The notes under the pieces are model-generated. The model saw nothing but the letters and a program-made list of their open reading frames with translations, was not told the DNA's origin and did not search any database. 64,000 nucleotides of DNA from Falsiroseomonas tokyonensis (GTDB lineage: Bacteria; Pseudomonadota; Alphaproteobacteria; Acetobacterales; Acetobacteraceae), in assembly GCF_019024325.1 (NCBI RefSeq), contig NZ_JAFNJS010000002.1, positions 60,110-124,109 of the forward strand, given 5' to 3'. Each line of letters begins with the position of its first letter. Positions within the stretch are counted from its first letter, which is position 1. A program made the position numbers and the translations under genes. This document shows positions 18,834-27,338 of the stretch, piece by piece.

Positions 18834-20895
18834 TGATCCCAGCCGGCGGCGCCGGCGGCGGGTCGCGGCGCGGGCGCAGGAAGGCGTAGACCACCAGCAG
18901 GAAGCCCGCGACCCAGGCGACGCCGATGATCCAGCTGCGCCAGGGCCGCAGCGCGGCCAGCCAGGCGGTGGCGCCGGCCAGGGACATGCCCTCGGGCCGC
19001 GGCGCCTCGGGATAGGCGATGCGCAGCGCCGGCGCCGGCCCGCTCGACCAGGCCAGCGCCACGCCCTGGCCATCGAGCAGCGCGATATCGCCCTGGCCGA
19101 GGCGGGGTGCCGCGGCCGGCAGCAGCGGCACCGGGCCCACATGGCGCAGCCAGAGGCCGGGATGGCCCCCCGCCGTCAGCAGCTGCGCCGCGATCAGCCG
19201 GTGCAGCCCGCCGAGTTCCAGCACGGGCCGGCCCTCCCGATTCGAGAGCAGGATGCGGCCGGCATCGAAGCGCAGCAGCGGGTCGCTGTCCGCCGGCGGC
19301 TCGATAGTGGCCGCGACGAAGGGGCCGGAGGGGGCGGCGGGGGTGCCGGGCTCGGCCAGCGTCACCCGCAGCGGCGCGGCGGCGGGCACCACGGCGCGCA
19401 TCACCCAGAGCAGCGGGTTCAGCCCCTCCGCCACCAGTACCCGGCCGGGGGCATCCACCAGCACCTCCACCCCCGCGCCGAAGGCCGACGGCAGGTCCAG
19501 GAAGTCGCGCGGCGGGCCGGCCGGCGCCAGGCGCAGCAGGGAGGAGGGCAGCAGCTGCGCCGGGCCGCTGGCCGCCGCGCGGTTCACCACGACCGAGAGG
19601 GTGTTCTCCGCCGCCAGGGCGCTGGCCTGAACCGGCAGCACCAGCCGGGCGCTGCCCTCGGCCGAGAGGGTCGCGGCGCCCAAAATCTCGTTGTTCAGCA
19701 GCACGGTGCCAACGGCGCGCGCCCCGCCGGGGTCCGGCGCCGCGCGCAGCGCCACCTCCAACGCCTCCAGCCGCGTGCCAGGCGGGAGGTCGCGGGTGGA
19801 GAAGGACAGGGTCCATTCGGCCCGCGCGGCCTCCTGCGGCGCCGTGCTGCCGCTGAGCGCGGCGAAGGGCAGGGTGGCAGTGGCCGAGGACGCGGCAGCG
19901 CCCTCCGTGCCGCCGGAGACGGCGCCCATCAGCGCCGCCTCCCGCAACGGGCTGTCGAGCAGCCGGGCCATGCGTTCCGGCGAGGGGCCGCCCAGGGTCA
20001 GCACCGGCACGCCGTCCAGCATCCGCACCGCCGCGGCCTCGGCACCCAGTCCCACCAGCACGGCGCCGCTGGCCCAGATGCGGGTGCCGCCCGGGCCAGG
20101 CAGGGCGCGGCCGGGCGGGGCACTGGCGATCGACACCTCCCGCCCCGTGGCGGCCAGGGCCAGGCCGATCTGCAGCGCGGCGGTGGCCTCGGCCGGGCTG
20201 ATCGGGCCGGGGCGCAGCAGCACCTGCGTCGCCTGCGGCAGCAGGCGGAACAGCGCCGCCACGGAAAGCTCCGCCGGGTCGGGCAGCAGCAGGGTCAGGT
20301 GGCTGTCCGGCCGCAAGCTGGCGCTGGCAGGATCGGGGTCGCCGACCAGCCGCAACTCGATGCTGAGGGCTCCATCGGGCTGCGCCAGCAGATCCTCCGG
20401 CAGCGGCATTTCGATGGCGAGCGGGCCGGGCGCGTCGCTGAAGGCGCGGCTTTCCAGCAGCCGGCCCTCCGCGCGAAGTTCCACGGCATGGCGGCCGCCG
20501 AAGGGGGCGGCGAGGTCGATCGCCAGCGCCAGGCGGCCCGCCAGGCCCGGCTGGTTGCGCGGCAGCGGCACCGTCAGCGTGACGCCGCGCTGGTCGAAGG
20601 GCAGGCCGGCGGCCGGGCCGAGCTCCGCCAGGCCGATCCGCCGCTGCAGCGGCGGGCCAGCGCGGGGTGCGTCTCGGGGCGCTTCGCGGGGGACAATCCC
20701 CGGCTGCGCCGGCTGGGGCGCCAGGCTGGCCGGCGGCGCCGGGGGCGGCGGCAGGGGCAGCGGTTCCGTGGCCGACGGCCGGGCGCGGGTCTGCGCCTGC
20801 GCCATGGGCAGGCCTGGCGGCAGGCCCATCGGCAGCAGCGCCAGGGCGAGGAGCGTCGCGGCGGCGCGGCGAAGGATTGGGCGTTCGGCTCGCAC
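18823..20895 (-). CDS. BcsB-like periplasmic polysaccharide-synthase partner
   Basis: About 690 residues resembling the cellulose synthase regulatory subunit family (BcsB). A Sec signal peptide (VRAERPILRRAAATLLALAL, ending AQAQ) is followed by a proline-rich segment, paired beta-rich carbohydrate-binding-like and flavodoxin-like modules (strands such as GVTLTVPLPRNQPG and ADSHLTLLLP-like elements), and one C-terminal membrane anchor (SWIIGVAWVAGFLLVVYAFL) with a short RRD tail. This is BcsB topology: periplasmic body, single inner-membrane helix that docks on BcsA. The GTG start follows GAGG and gives a sensible signal peptide; an ATG at 20952 would add 19 residues. It is not adjacent to the GT2 gene, since an oxidase and an RTX gene intervene. 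The BcsB call is by architecture and weak similarity. Confidence 0.65.
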   Translation of the reverse strand: MRAERPILRRAAATLLALALLPMGLPPGLPMAQAQTRARPSATEPLPLPPPPAPPASLAPQPAQPGIVPREAPRDAPRAGPPLQRRIGLAELGPAAGLPFDQRGVTLTVPLPRNQPGLAGRLALAIDLAAPFGGRHAVELRAEGRLLESRAFSDAPGPLAIEMPLPEDLLAQPDGALSIELRLVGDPDPASASLRPDSHLTLLLPDPAELSVAALFRLLPQATQVLLRPGPISPAEATAALQIGLALAATGREVSIASAPPGRALPGPGGTRIWASGAVLVGLGAEAAAVRMLDGVPVLTLGGPSPERMARLLDSPLREAALMGAVSGGTEGAAASSATATLPFAALSGSTAPQEAARAEWTLSFSTRDLPPGTRLEALEVALRAAPDPGGARAVGTVLLNNEILGAATLSAEGSARLVLPVQASALAAENTLSVVVNRAAASGPAQLLPSSLLRLAPAGPPRDFLDLPSAFGAGVEVLVDAPGRVLVAEGLNPLLWVMRAVVPAAAPLRVTLAEPGTPAAPSGPFVAATIEPPADSDPLLRFDAGRILLSNREGRPVLELGGLHRLIAAQLLTAGGHPGLWLRHVGPVPLLPAAAPRLGQGDIALLDGQGVALAWSSGPAPALRIAYPEAPRPEGMSLAGATAWLAALRPWRSWIIGVAWVAGFLLVVYAFLRPRRDPPPAPPAGISAP

Positions 20896-21032
20896 GGGTC
20901 CTCGGTCAATCAATGCGCCGCAAGCGGCCGGACCGGCAGCTGGGCGCGGCACCGGCCTGGGGATCGCGCGGCGAGCCAGGCTGAAGGGCGGTTACTATTC
21001 CACCCGCCGCGCGGCGGCGGCAAGGGAAGCTC

Positions 21033-22130
21033 TCAGTAGCGATCCGGCTCGGCCAGCAGCGGGAAGGCGGAATGCACATGCGGCGGCACCACCGGCGCCA
21101 CCTGGTGCAGCATGGACCGCTCGACCGCGGCGAAGCTGGTGGCGCCCAGCAGGCCGAGGCAGGTCTGCACCTCGTCCTCCAGCAACTGCAGCACGCGCAG
21201 CACGCCGTGCTGGCCGGCGGCAGCCAGGCCGTAGCAGTAGAGCCGGCCGAGGCCCACCACCTCCGCCCCCAGCGCCACGGCCTTCACCAGGTCCGTGCCG
21301 CGGCTGATGCCGCCATCCATCCAGACCCGGGCGCGGCCGGACACGGCTTCCACCACCTCCGGCAGCACGGCGAGCGAACCGCGGCCGTGGTCGAGCTGGC
21401 GGCCGCCATGGTTCGAGACATAGACCACCTCGATCCCATGCTCGACCGCCATAGCGGCGTCCTCGGCCGTGCCGATGCCCTTCAGGATCAGCGTGACGTT
21501 CGGATGCGCCGCGCGCACGCGGGCGATGTCGGCCCAGGACAGCGCGGCCTGGTAGTTCATGCCGGAGGACCGCGCCCGCCAGTGCTTCACGAAGCGCTTG
21601 GCGATGTCGCGTTCGCGCCGGCTGTAATGGGCGGTGTCCACCGTGATGGCGAAGGCGTCGTAGCCCGCATCCATGGCGCGGCGGATGTGTTCGTCGATGA
21701 ACTCCGGCCCGCCGCGGACATAGAGCTGGAAGACCTTGGCGCCATCCGGATTGGCCTGGGCGGAGCCCTCCAGCCCCGGCTCCGTCACGCTGCTGACGAT
21801 GATCGGCACGCCGAATTCGGCCGCCGCACGGCCCGCCGTCGCCGCGCCACCGGGATCGAAGGAATCGAGCGAGCCGACCGGGGCGAGGGCCACCGGCAGC
21901 CGGATGCGGCGCTTGCCCAGGAAGTCCCCGCTGCTGTCCACCTGGCTGACATCGCGCAGCACGCGCGGGCGGAAGGCCCAGGCATCGAGCGATGCGCGAT
22001 TGCGCATCATCGTGGTCTCGGTCTCTGTCGCGCCGACCAGGTAGTCCCAGATATTGGCGTTGAGCTTTAGCTTCGCGGCCTTCACCAGCTCATGCAGCGT
22101 CTGGAAACGTTCCTGGCCTTCGGTCGACAT
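21033..22130 (-). CDS. FMN-dependent alpha-hydroxy-acid oxidase (LldD/GOX family)
   Basis: A 365-residue TIM-barrel flavoenzyme that oxidises (S)-2-hydroxy acids such as lactate or glycolate. The active-site histidine and arginine are H241 and R244 in SNHGGRQLD, and K217 (LILKG) is the flavin-contacting lysine. Further signatures are the N-terminal DYLVGATETETT, RRERDIAKRF of the loop-4 region, VWMDGGISRGTDLVKA and GRLYCYGLAAAG for the phosphate. The electron acceptor (oxygen or the respiratory chain) and substrate cannot be told. It sits within the RTX/polysaccharide block on the same strand, separated from the RTX gene by a palindromic repeat, so it may be a passenger rather than part of the system. 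Confidence 0.9.
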   Translation of the reverse strand: MSTEGQERFQTLHELVKAAKLKLNANIWDYLVGATETETTMMRNRASLDAWAFRPRVLRDVSQVDSSGDFLGKRRIRLPVALAPVGSLDSFDPGGAATAGRAAAEFGVPIIVSSVTEPGLEGSAQANPDGAKVFQLYVRGGPEFIDEHIRRAMDAGYDAFAITVDTAHYSRRERDIAKRFVKHWRARSSGMNYQAALSWADIARVRAAHPNVTLILKGIGTAEDAAMAVEHGIEVVYVSNHGGRQLDHGRGSLAVLPEVVEAVSGRARVWMDGGISRGTDLVKAVALGAEVVGLGRLYCYGLAAAGQHGVLRVLQLLEDEVQTCLGLLGATSFAAVERSMLHQVAPVVPPHVHSAFPLLAEPDRY

Positions 22131-22196
22131 GCGTTCTTCCTTTCCCCCCGCCCTGGCGGGCTGCGTCGGCAGTCTGCAACGGCCTGCCGGCGCAGC

Positions 22197-22303
22197 CTAG
22201 AGCACGATCCGTCCTCTCCGACGGATCCCGTGCTCTAGAAGTTATTGTTTCTGAAGAACAAAATCCGAAAACACCGATTCAGCGTCATCGGAGGGTGCTC
22301 TAG
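22197..22303. repeat. CTAGAGCAC-type palindromic intergenic element
   Basis: An outer stem CTAGAGCAC (22197-22205) / GTGCTCTAG (22230-22238) encloses GATCCGTC / GACGGATC. A further GTGCTCTAG occurs at 22295-22303. It resembles, from memory, the AGAGCA(T)-GATC palindromes scattered in alphaproteobacterial genomes. It lies in the 180-base gap between the RTX and hydroxy-acid oxidase genes. Confidence 0.6.
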
Positions 22304-22310
22304 CCTCGGG

Positions 22311-23903
22311 CTACAGGATGAAGTCGGAGGCGGTGAGGCCCATGACGCCGCTGACGAAGATCTGGAAGTCGAAGCCGCCATCCCCGTCCACATCGCCACG
22401 CACGAAGGAGCCGCCGAAGGCTTCCTGCGCCCAGAGATCGCCGGCCGAGCCGAAGAAGGGCTGCGCCGTGCCGGCAAAATGGAAAGCATTGGCATTGCCC
22501 GCCGCGCCATCGGCGTCGATCGCCGACAGGTCGATGCGGTCCACCCCCTTCTGCATGTCCATGATGACATCGGGGAAGTTCAGGCTGCTGTCGCCGATGC
22601 TGCTGAAGACGAAGCGGTCGGCATGGGCGCCGCCCGTCATCACGTCGCGGCCCGCGCCGCCCACCAGCCGGTCCGCGCCATCGCCACCCAGCATCGTGTC
22701 GTCGCCCGTGCCGCCCTGCAGGATATCGTTGCCCAGGCCACCGATCAGCGTATCGTTTCCGGCCCCGCCCACCAGCTGGTCGTTGCCGCTGCCGCCATCC
22801 ATCCAGTCATGCCCGGATTCGCCGAACATCAGGTCGGCACCCGCCTCCCCGTGGATCTCATCGGCCTCCGTACCGCCCCAGAGCTGGTCGTCGCCGTTGA
22901 AGCCCCAGAGCGTATCCTCACCGGTGCCGCCCATGACGGTGTCGTGGCCGCCGCCCGCCTTCAGCTCGTCATGCCCGCCCTCGCCGCGGAGCAGATCATG
23001 GCCGCTGCTCGACGTGATGATATTGTGCGCGGAATTGCCGGTGCCGTTGAAATCGAGGTTGCCGAAGTATTCCAGCCGCTCCAGCGCCGGGCCCAGCGTA
23101 TAGCTGGTGAGCGAGGTCCTGACCGTGTCGATGCCCTCATTCGCCAGCTCCGTGATATTGTCGCCGGCGCCGGCGACATAGAGGTCGTCGCCGAGCCCGC
23201 CCTGCATCACGTCGGCTTCCGTGCCGCCATCCAGCGTATCCATCCCCGCGCCGCCATAGAGCGCATCCTTGCCCGCGCCGCCCCGCAGCATGTCGTTGTC
23301 GGCATGGCCGAAGAGGCGGTCGTCGCCAATGCCGCCCTGCAGGTCGTCATGGCCATTGCCGCCGAGCAGGGAGTCGTTGCCCGTGGAGCCCAGAAGCGTG
23401 TCGCGGCCGTCGCCGCCGTCCAGCGTGTCGTTGCCATCGTTGCCGATCAGGTAGTTGTCCAGGCTGTTGCCGACCAGCTTCGCGCTATGCGGGCTGATGA
23501 ACACCGAGGGATCCTGGTGGATGACCATGTCCTCGATATTGGCGCCGAGGGTGTAGGTGCCGCCCGGCTTCGTGATCACCAGAACCTTGTCGTGGCCGCC
23601 ATCCGCCTGCTCGGTGATGACATTGGCGATGGCGCCATGGGTGTCGGCGAACAGGTAGATATCGTCGCCGGCCCCGCCCGCCATAAACGCGCCGGTCTGG
23701 AGATAGTCGTTGCCCGCACCGCCATAGAGCTGATCGGCGCCCCAGCGCCCGATCAGCGTGTCGTTGCCGTCATTGCCGTAGAGCCAGTCCTTGGCCTGGC
23801 CGCCATAGACCGTGTCATTGCCGCCGCCGGCGTAGACCTGGTGCGATTCTGTGCCCTGGTAGTCGAAGACGTCGTTGCCGTTGGTGAGGACCTTGATGAC
23901 CAT
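22311..23903 (-). CDS. Secreted RTX Ca-binding repeat protein
   Basis: 530 residues made almost entirely of RTX nonapeptide blocks (GGxGxDxUx), beginning at residue 8 (TNGNDVFDYQG) and recurring to about residue 430 (GGAGNDTLIGGLGNDILQGG). Spacer segments sit around residues 85-140 and 255-290. No catalytic domain is present. Residues about 430-530 match the serralysin-type C-terminal domain (DRFVFSSIGDSSLN, DVIMDMQKGVDRIDLSAID, DVDGDGGFDFQIFV) and the end is LTASDFIL, the type I secretion signal. The other RTX protein ends in a closely similar motif (LSASDFIFA), so both probably use one exporter, which is not encoded here. A calcium-stiffened matrix or surface-layer-like role is inferred. 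Confidence 0.88.
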   Translation of the reverse strand: MVIKVLTNGNDVFDYQGTESHQVYAGGGNDTVYGGQAKDWLYGNDGNDTLIGRWGADQLYGGAGNDYLQTGAFMAGGAGDDIYLFADTHGAIANVITEQADGGHDKVLVITKPGGTYTLGANIEDMVIHQDPSVFISPHSAKLVGNSLDNYLIGNDGNDTLDGGDGRDTLLGSTGNDSLLGGNGHDDLQGGIGDDRLFGHADNDMLRGGAGKDALYGGAGMDTLDGGTEADVMQGGLGDDLYVAGAGDNITELANEGIDTVRTSLTSYTLGPALERLEYFGNLDFNGTGNSAHNIITSSSGHDLLRGEGGHDELKAGGGHDTVMGGTGEDTLWGFNGDDQLWGGTEADEIHGEAGADLMFGESGHDWMDGGSGNDQLVGGAGNDTLIGGLGNDILQGGTGDDTMLGGDGADRLVGGAGRDVMTGGAHADRFVFSSIGDSSLNFPDVIMDMQKGVDRIDLSAIDADGAAGNANAFHFAGTAQPFFGSAGDLWAQEAFGGSFVRGDVDGDGGFDFQIFVSGVMGLTASDFIL

Positions 23904-23971
23904 CGTCGCGTTTCCTTCTGATCGCGTTGCGGTGGCCGTCTTTTGACGATGGGTCGTTGCCGTTCGACGTT

Positions 23972-23995
23972 GCGCGAACGGCCTGCTGTTCGCGC
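23972..23995. promoter_or_regulatory. Inverted repeat between the GT2 and RTX genes
   Basis: GCGCGAAC (23972-23979), an eight-base loop, then GTTCGCGC (23988-23995). It lies about 70-90 bases upstream of the RTX start and about 150 bases after the GT2 stop, so it may be an operator or part of the GT2 transcript end. Confidence 0.3.
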
Positions 23996-24141
23996 CTGTT
24001 TCGGTTCAAGTCGTGCTCTGGAGGGCGCGCAGCGGCGCGTTTCGCCAGATGTCGGCCTGCACCGCGGGGTGCGGGCGCCGCGTAAGACGGTTTCGCGGTC
24101 CGCGGCGCAGGCGCTGCGGGCCTTGCCTCGCAGTCAGTCGC

Positions 24142-26118
24142 TCAGCTGCGCGGGCCGCGCAGGGTCCGGCCGCCCAGCGCCGTCAGCAACCCGCCCAATT
24201 CGGTTTGCCGCGTGCCGGCCGCGCCTTCCAGCGTATGCAACTGCGTGAGCAGGGCCACGCGCTGCGTCGCCGAGGGCTGCAGTTCCAGGGCAATGCCGGC
24301 GCTTTCCTGCCGGGTGACGCGGGCCGGGATCCCGCCGATGGCGGGCAGGTCCAGCTCGACGCTCGCGCCCCGTTCCGGCAGCGGGCCACCGCGGATCCAG
24401 GCATCCTCGGCCGTCAGGCGCATCGCCCAGCCCCGCATCCGCTGCGTGCCGAAGCGCACCACCACGGGCGTGGCGCCGGGCGAATGGGCGGTGGCGCGGC
24501 GTGGCAGCTCGATGCACACGGCCATGGTCACCGCCAGCACCGCCAGATTGTACAAGGTCCAGGTGATGATGACGGACTTGCCGTCGCCCGGGTCGCGTTC
24601 GAAGACCACGTCGGTGACGATGGCGTAGAGCAGCCCCACCAGGGTTGCCAGGAAGGCCAGCAGCATCGGCATCAGCAGCGGCCATTGCACCACGATCCGG
24701 GTGCGGTCGCCGCCCTTCGCCGTCACCTTGAACTTCTGGTTCTTGGGCTGCAGCAGGCCGGTCACCACGGCCTTCGTGATCTCCCGCGCGCCGAGCAGCT
24801 GGCTCACATCGTTCAGGATGGGCACGATCAGCCCGCCGGAAATCCAGTTCAGCACGATCAGCACGGCGGCGAAGTAGGGCAGGAAGTAGGACAGCACGCC
24901 GGGGACGGAGGCATCGACCACGGTCACGCCGAAGAACCAGTAGAGCAGCGGCACCACCAGGCAGGCGAGGCGGAAGGGATAGGTGCTGGCCCAGTAGAGG
25001 AAGGAATCCAGCAGCCCGAGGCGATCCACCAGCCGCAGCCGGCTTTTGGAAAAAGGGCCCATCGGGCCGCGCACGATCTGGATCAGCCCAAGGCACCAGC
25101 GCCCGCGCTGGGTGATGTATTCGCCCAAACCCTCCGGCGCCAGGCCCTCCGTCAAGGCCTCGTTCAGGTAGACGGTCGAATAGCCCTCCTCCTGGAAGCG
25201 CAGGGTAATGAGGAAATCCTCCGTCACGCTGCCGGTGGGAAAGCCGCCGATCGCCATCAGCGCCGACCAGCGCATGACGGAGGAGGTGCCGCAGCAGAAA
25301 GCGATGCCCCAGGCATCGCGGGCCGGCTGGATATGGTCGAAGAAGAAGCGCTGCTCGTCCGGATAGGCGCGCTCGATGCCCAGATTGTGCTGGATGGGGT
25401 CGGGGTTGAAGAAGTGCTGCGGCGTCTGCACCAGCCCCACCTTGGGGTCGTGGAACAGCGCCAGCGCCCGGTGCACGAAGTCCCGGTGCGGCACGAAATC
25501 CGCATCCAGCACGGCGACGAAATCCGGCGGATCCGGCAGCGCGGCCAGCACCTTGAGGCCGGCATTGATATTGCCGGCCTTGGCATGGGCATTGTCGGCC
25601 CGCGTCAGGTAGTTCGCGCCCAGCCTGTCGCACAATTCGCGCAGCCAGGGCCGCCGCCCGTCATCCAGCACCCAGACGCGGGTCGGCACATGGCGCGCTG
25701 CCAGGGCGCCGGCGATGGTCCGCTCCAGGATCGCCGCTTCCTCGTTGTAGCTGGCGATCAGGATATCCACGCGCGGCGCGGGGCCGGGCCGCCACCAGCC
25801 GGCATGGTCATCCGCCTCCCGCTTGCGGTCGCGGGTGCGCGACAGGATCAGGAAGGCGAGGGTGGAGGAAACGACGGTGCCGCCTTCCAGCAGCGCAAAG
25901 GTCCAGGACGCCACGGCATCGACCGACCATTCCAGCGGCGCCAGCGTGCTGGTGAAGCGCCAGGCCATGTAGCGCCAGGCCAGCAGCACGACGAGGGCGA
26001 GCGCCCCCGCCCGCACCACCGCATGATCCGGCCGGAACAGCGGCAGGATCATCAGGCAGAGCCCCGCCACGAGGATCGCCGGCGCCATGCTGACGGTGAC
26101 GGGATCGAAGGCGAACAT
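24142..26118 (-). CDS. BcsA-like processive GT2 polysaccharide synthase with C-terminal PilZ fold
   Basis: A 658-residue inner-membrane family 2 glycosyltransferase that polymerises a beta-glycan and feeds it through its own membrane channel. Three N-terminal helices (about 12-93) precede the catalytic domain, which has the full processive set: DDG (152-154), DAD (205-207), TED (299-301) and QRGRW (337-341). Four more helices follow (about 373-398, 408-433, 478-503, 517-537). Residues about 538-625 look like a PilZ domain, but the c-di-GMP motifs are damaged: PRRATAHS replaces RxxxR, and D572-AWIRG lacks the serine of DxSxxG. It starts five bases after the HlyD-like stop, so the two are co-translated. 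The polymer is unknown; cellulose is possible but not proven. Confidence 0.85.
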   Translation of the reverse strand: MFAFDPVTVSMAPAILVAGLCLMILPLFRPDHAVVRAGALALVVLLAWRYMAWRFTSTLAPLEWSVDAVASWTFALLEGGTVVSSTLAFLILSRTRDRKREADDHAGWWRPGPAPRVDILIASYNEEAAILERTIAGALAARHVPTRVWVLDDGRRPWLRELCDRLGANYLTRADNAHAKAGNINAGLKVLAALPDPPDFVAVLDADFVPHRDFVHRALALFHDPKVGLVQTPQHFFNPDPIQHNLGIERAYPDEQRFFFDHIQPARDAWGIAFCCGTSSVMRWSALMAIGGFPTGSVTEDFLITLRFQEEGYSTVYLNEALTEGLAPEGLGEYITQRGRWCLGLIQIVRGPMGPFSKSRLRLVDRLGLLDSFLYWASTYPFRLACLVVPLLYWFFGVTVVDASVPGVLSYFLPYFAAVLIVLNWISGGLIVPILNDVSQLLGAREITKAVVTGLLQPKNQKFKVTAKGGDRTRIVVQWPLLMPMLLAFLATLVGLLYAIVTDVVFERDPGDGKSVIITWTLYNLAVLAVTMAVCIELPRRATAHSPGATPVVVRFGTQRMRGWAMRLTAEDAWIRGGPLPERGASVELDLPAIGGIPARVTRQESAGIALELQPSATQRVALLTQLHTLEGAAGTRQTELGGLLTALGGRTLRGPRS

Positions 26119-26123
26119 GGCCG

Positions 26124-27338
26124 CTAGAAGGGCGCGTATTCGGCGACCAGGCGGCGCCAGAAATCCAGCGGACGCGCGGCGAAGACCACGCGGCCGGTGC
26201 GGCCGACGGCGCAGCCCAGCTCCGGGTCCTGCGGCAAGACCGGCACGTTCAGCGCCACGTCGAAGCGCTTCAGCTGCTCCGCGCTCGGACCGATGGCGAG
26301 GCTGCGATAGATGCTCTCCGCACCGGATCCCGCCAGCCGCGCGACGCTGCCGGCAAACACCTGCCCGCTGCCCAGCAGCCGGAACTGCACGGGGTCCCCG
26401 ACGCGCAGGCTGTTGTAGAGACTCTCCCGCACCGTCGCGGTGACCATGGTGGTGGTGCAGTCGACCAGGCGGGCCACATCCTGGGCGCGGCGGACATACT
26501 CGCCGGGGCCCGCCACCAGCTCCCAGAGGATGGAGCGCGTGGGGGCGCTGATCCGTGCCTCCTTGAAGCGCGCGGTGCGCACCCGTTCATCGTCGATCTG
26601 GCCGCGCAGCAGGTCCAGCCGCTGCTGCTTCTCGTTGATCTCCGTGCGCAGCTCGGCGACCCGCGTCGCAAGTTCCTGGGCGCGCTGCTGGGAATAGGGG
26701 CTGTCCGAGTAGGAATCGCCGATGAAGACGCCCTGGCGCGCCGCATCCAGCTCCACCGTCAGGTAGCGCAGGCGGTTGCGGCCTGCCTCCAGCTCCTGCT
26801 GCGCAACTTCGTAGGCGGCGCGGGAGCGGTTCAGCTCGACCACCGTCTGCACGCCGCTGCGGTTGAGCGAGGCCGTGCGCTGCAGCGTGGCATCCGCCTC
26901 CCGCAACCGGGCGGAGGAGCCATCGATCACGGCCTGGGTCTCGGCGATGCGCGCTTCCAGCTGGCGCACGCGGCCATCGGCATAGGCCGAGGCCTGGCGT
27001 TCATACCCGGCAAGCGCTTCGTTCAGCGCCGCGCGCAGATGCTGCAAGCGGCGCAGCTCGGCCGCGGCAAGGCCCGCGGCGCGTTCCAACTCCACCAGGC
27101 GCAGGTCGTCGGGGCGCGGGTCGATCACGCTGGCCACCGGTTCGCCGGCATCCAGCCGCGTGCCGAGCGAGCGCACGGCGAAGCTGACCTCGCCATCCAG
27201 CGGTGCGCGCAGCACGGTGACCTGGGCGTTCACGACGGCGCTGGCGCTGGTGCCGGCCAGCTGTTCGCCGACGATGGCATAGAGCGCGCCGCAGACGAGG
27301 ATCAGACCCAGCAGGACCTTTGTGAAGCGGCCCCTCAT
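26124..27338 (-). CDS. HlyD-family periplasmic adaptor (Alg44-like membrane fusion protein)
   Basis: A 404-residue membrane fusion protein with one N-terminal helix (about 8-25), a split lipoyl domain (about 38-75, VTVLRAPLDGEVSFAV, and again after about 265, ARISAPTRSILWELV), a long coiled-coil hairpin between them (about 80-260), and a C-terminal beta-barrel (VDCTTTMVTATVRESLYNSL, GDPVQFRLLG). Adaptors of this kind bridge inner-membrane exporters or synthases to the outer membrane. Four bases overlap with the Cache-HAMP gene upstream and only five bases separate it from the GT2 gene. That placement suggests service to the polysaccharide synthase, as Alg44 serves Alg8. A role in RTX export is the alternative, but no ABC exporter is present. 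Confidence 0.82.
   Translation of the reverse strand: MRGRFTKVLLGLILVCGALYAIVGEQLAGTSASAVVNAQVTVLRAPLDGEVSFAVRSLGTRLDAGEPVASVIDPRPDDLRLVELERAAGLAAAELRRLQHLRAALNEALAGYERQASAYADGRVRQLEARIAETQAVIDGSSARLREADATLQRTASLNRSGVQTVVELNRSRAAYEVAQQELEAGRNRLRYLTVELDAARQGVFIGDSYSDSPYSQQRAQELATRVAELRTEINEKQQRLDLLRGQIDDERVRTARFKEARISAPTRSILWELVAGPGEYVRRAQDVARLVDCTTTMVTATVRESLYNSLRVGDPVQFRLLGSGQVFAGSVARLAGSGAESIYRSLAIGPSAEQLKRFDVALNVPVLPQDPELGCAVGRTGRVVFAARPLDFWRRLVAEYAPF

Noticed and set aside
18619..21039. Long plus-strand open frame over the BcsB-like gene
   Set aside because: It has an arginine/glutamine-rich shadow composition and no motif. The minus strand has a signal peptide, a C-terminal anchor and an SD.
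22318..23880. Short-period DNA repeats that could suggest a CRISPR array
   Set aside because: The period follows the 9-residue RTX repeats of a coding frame. Units are degenerate at the DNA level and there are no unique spacers or cas genes.
18823..26118. Calling the block a standard cellulose (bcs) operon
   Set aside because: The bcsA-like and bcsB-like genes are not adjacent, no bcsC, bcsZ or bcsD is present, the PilZ motifs are degenerate, and a HlyD-like adaptor is built in. The polymer is left open.
24013..26127. Long open frame antisense to the GT2 synthase
   Set aside because: High-GC codon bias opens frames opposite real genes. The GT2 frame carries complete motifs and the antisense product is low-complexity and His/Gln/Arg-rich.
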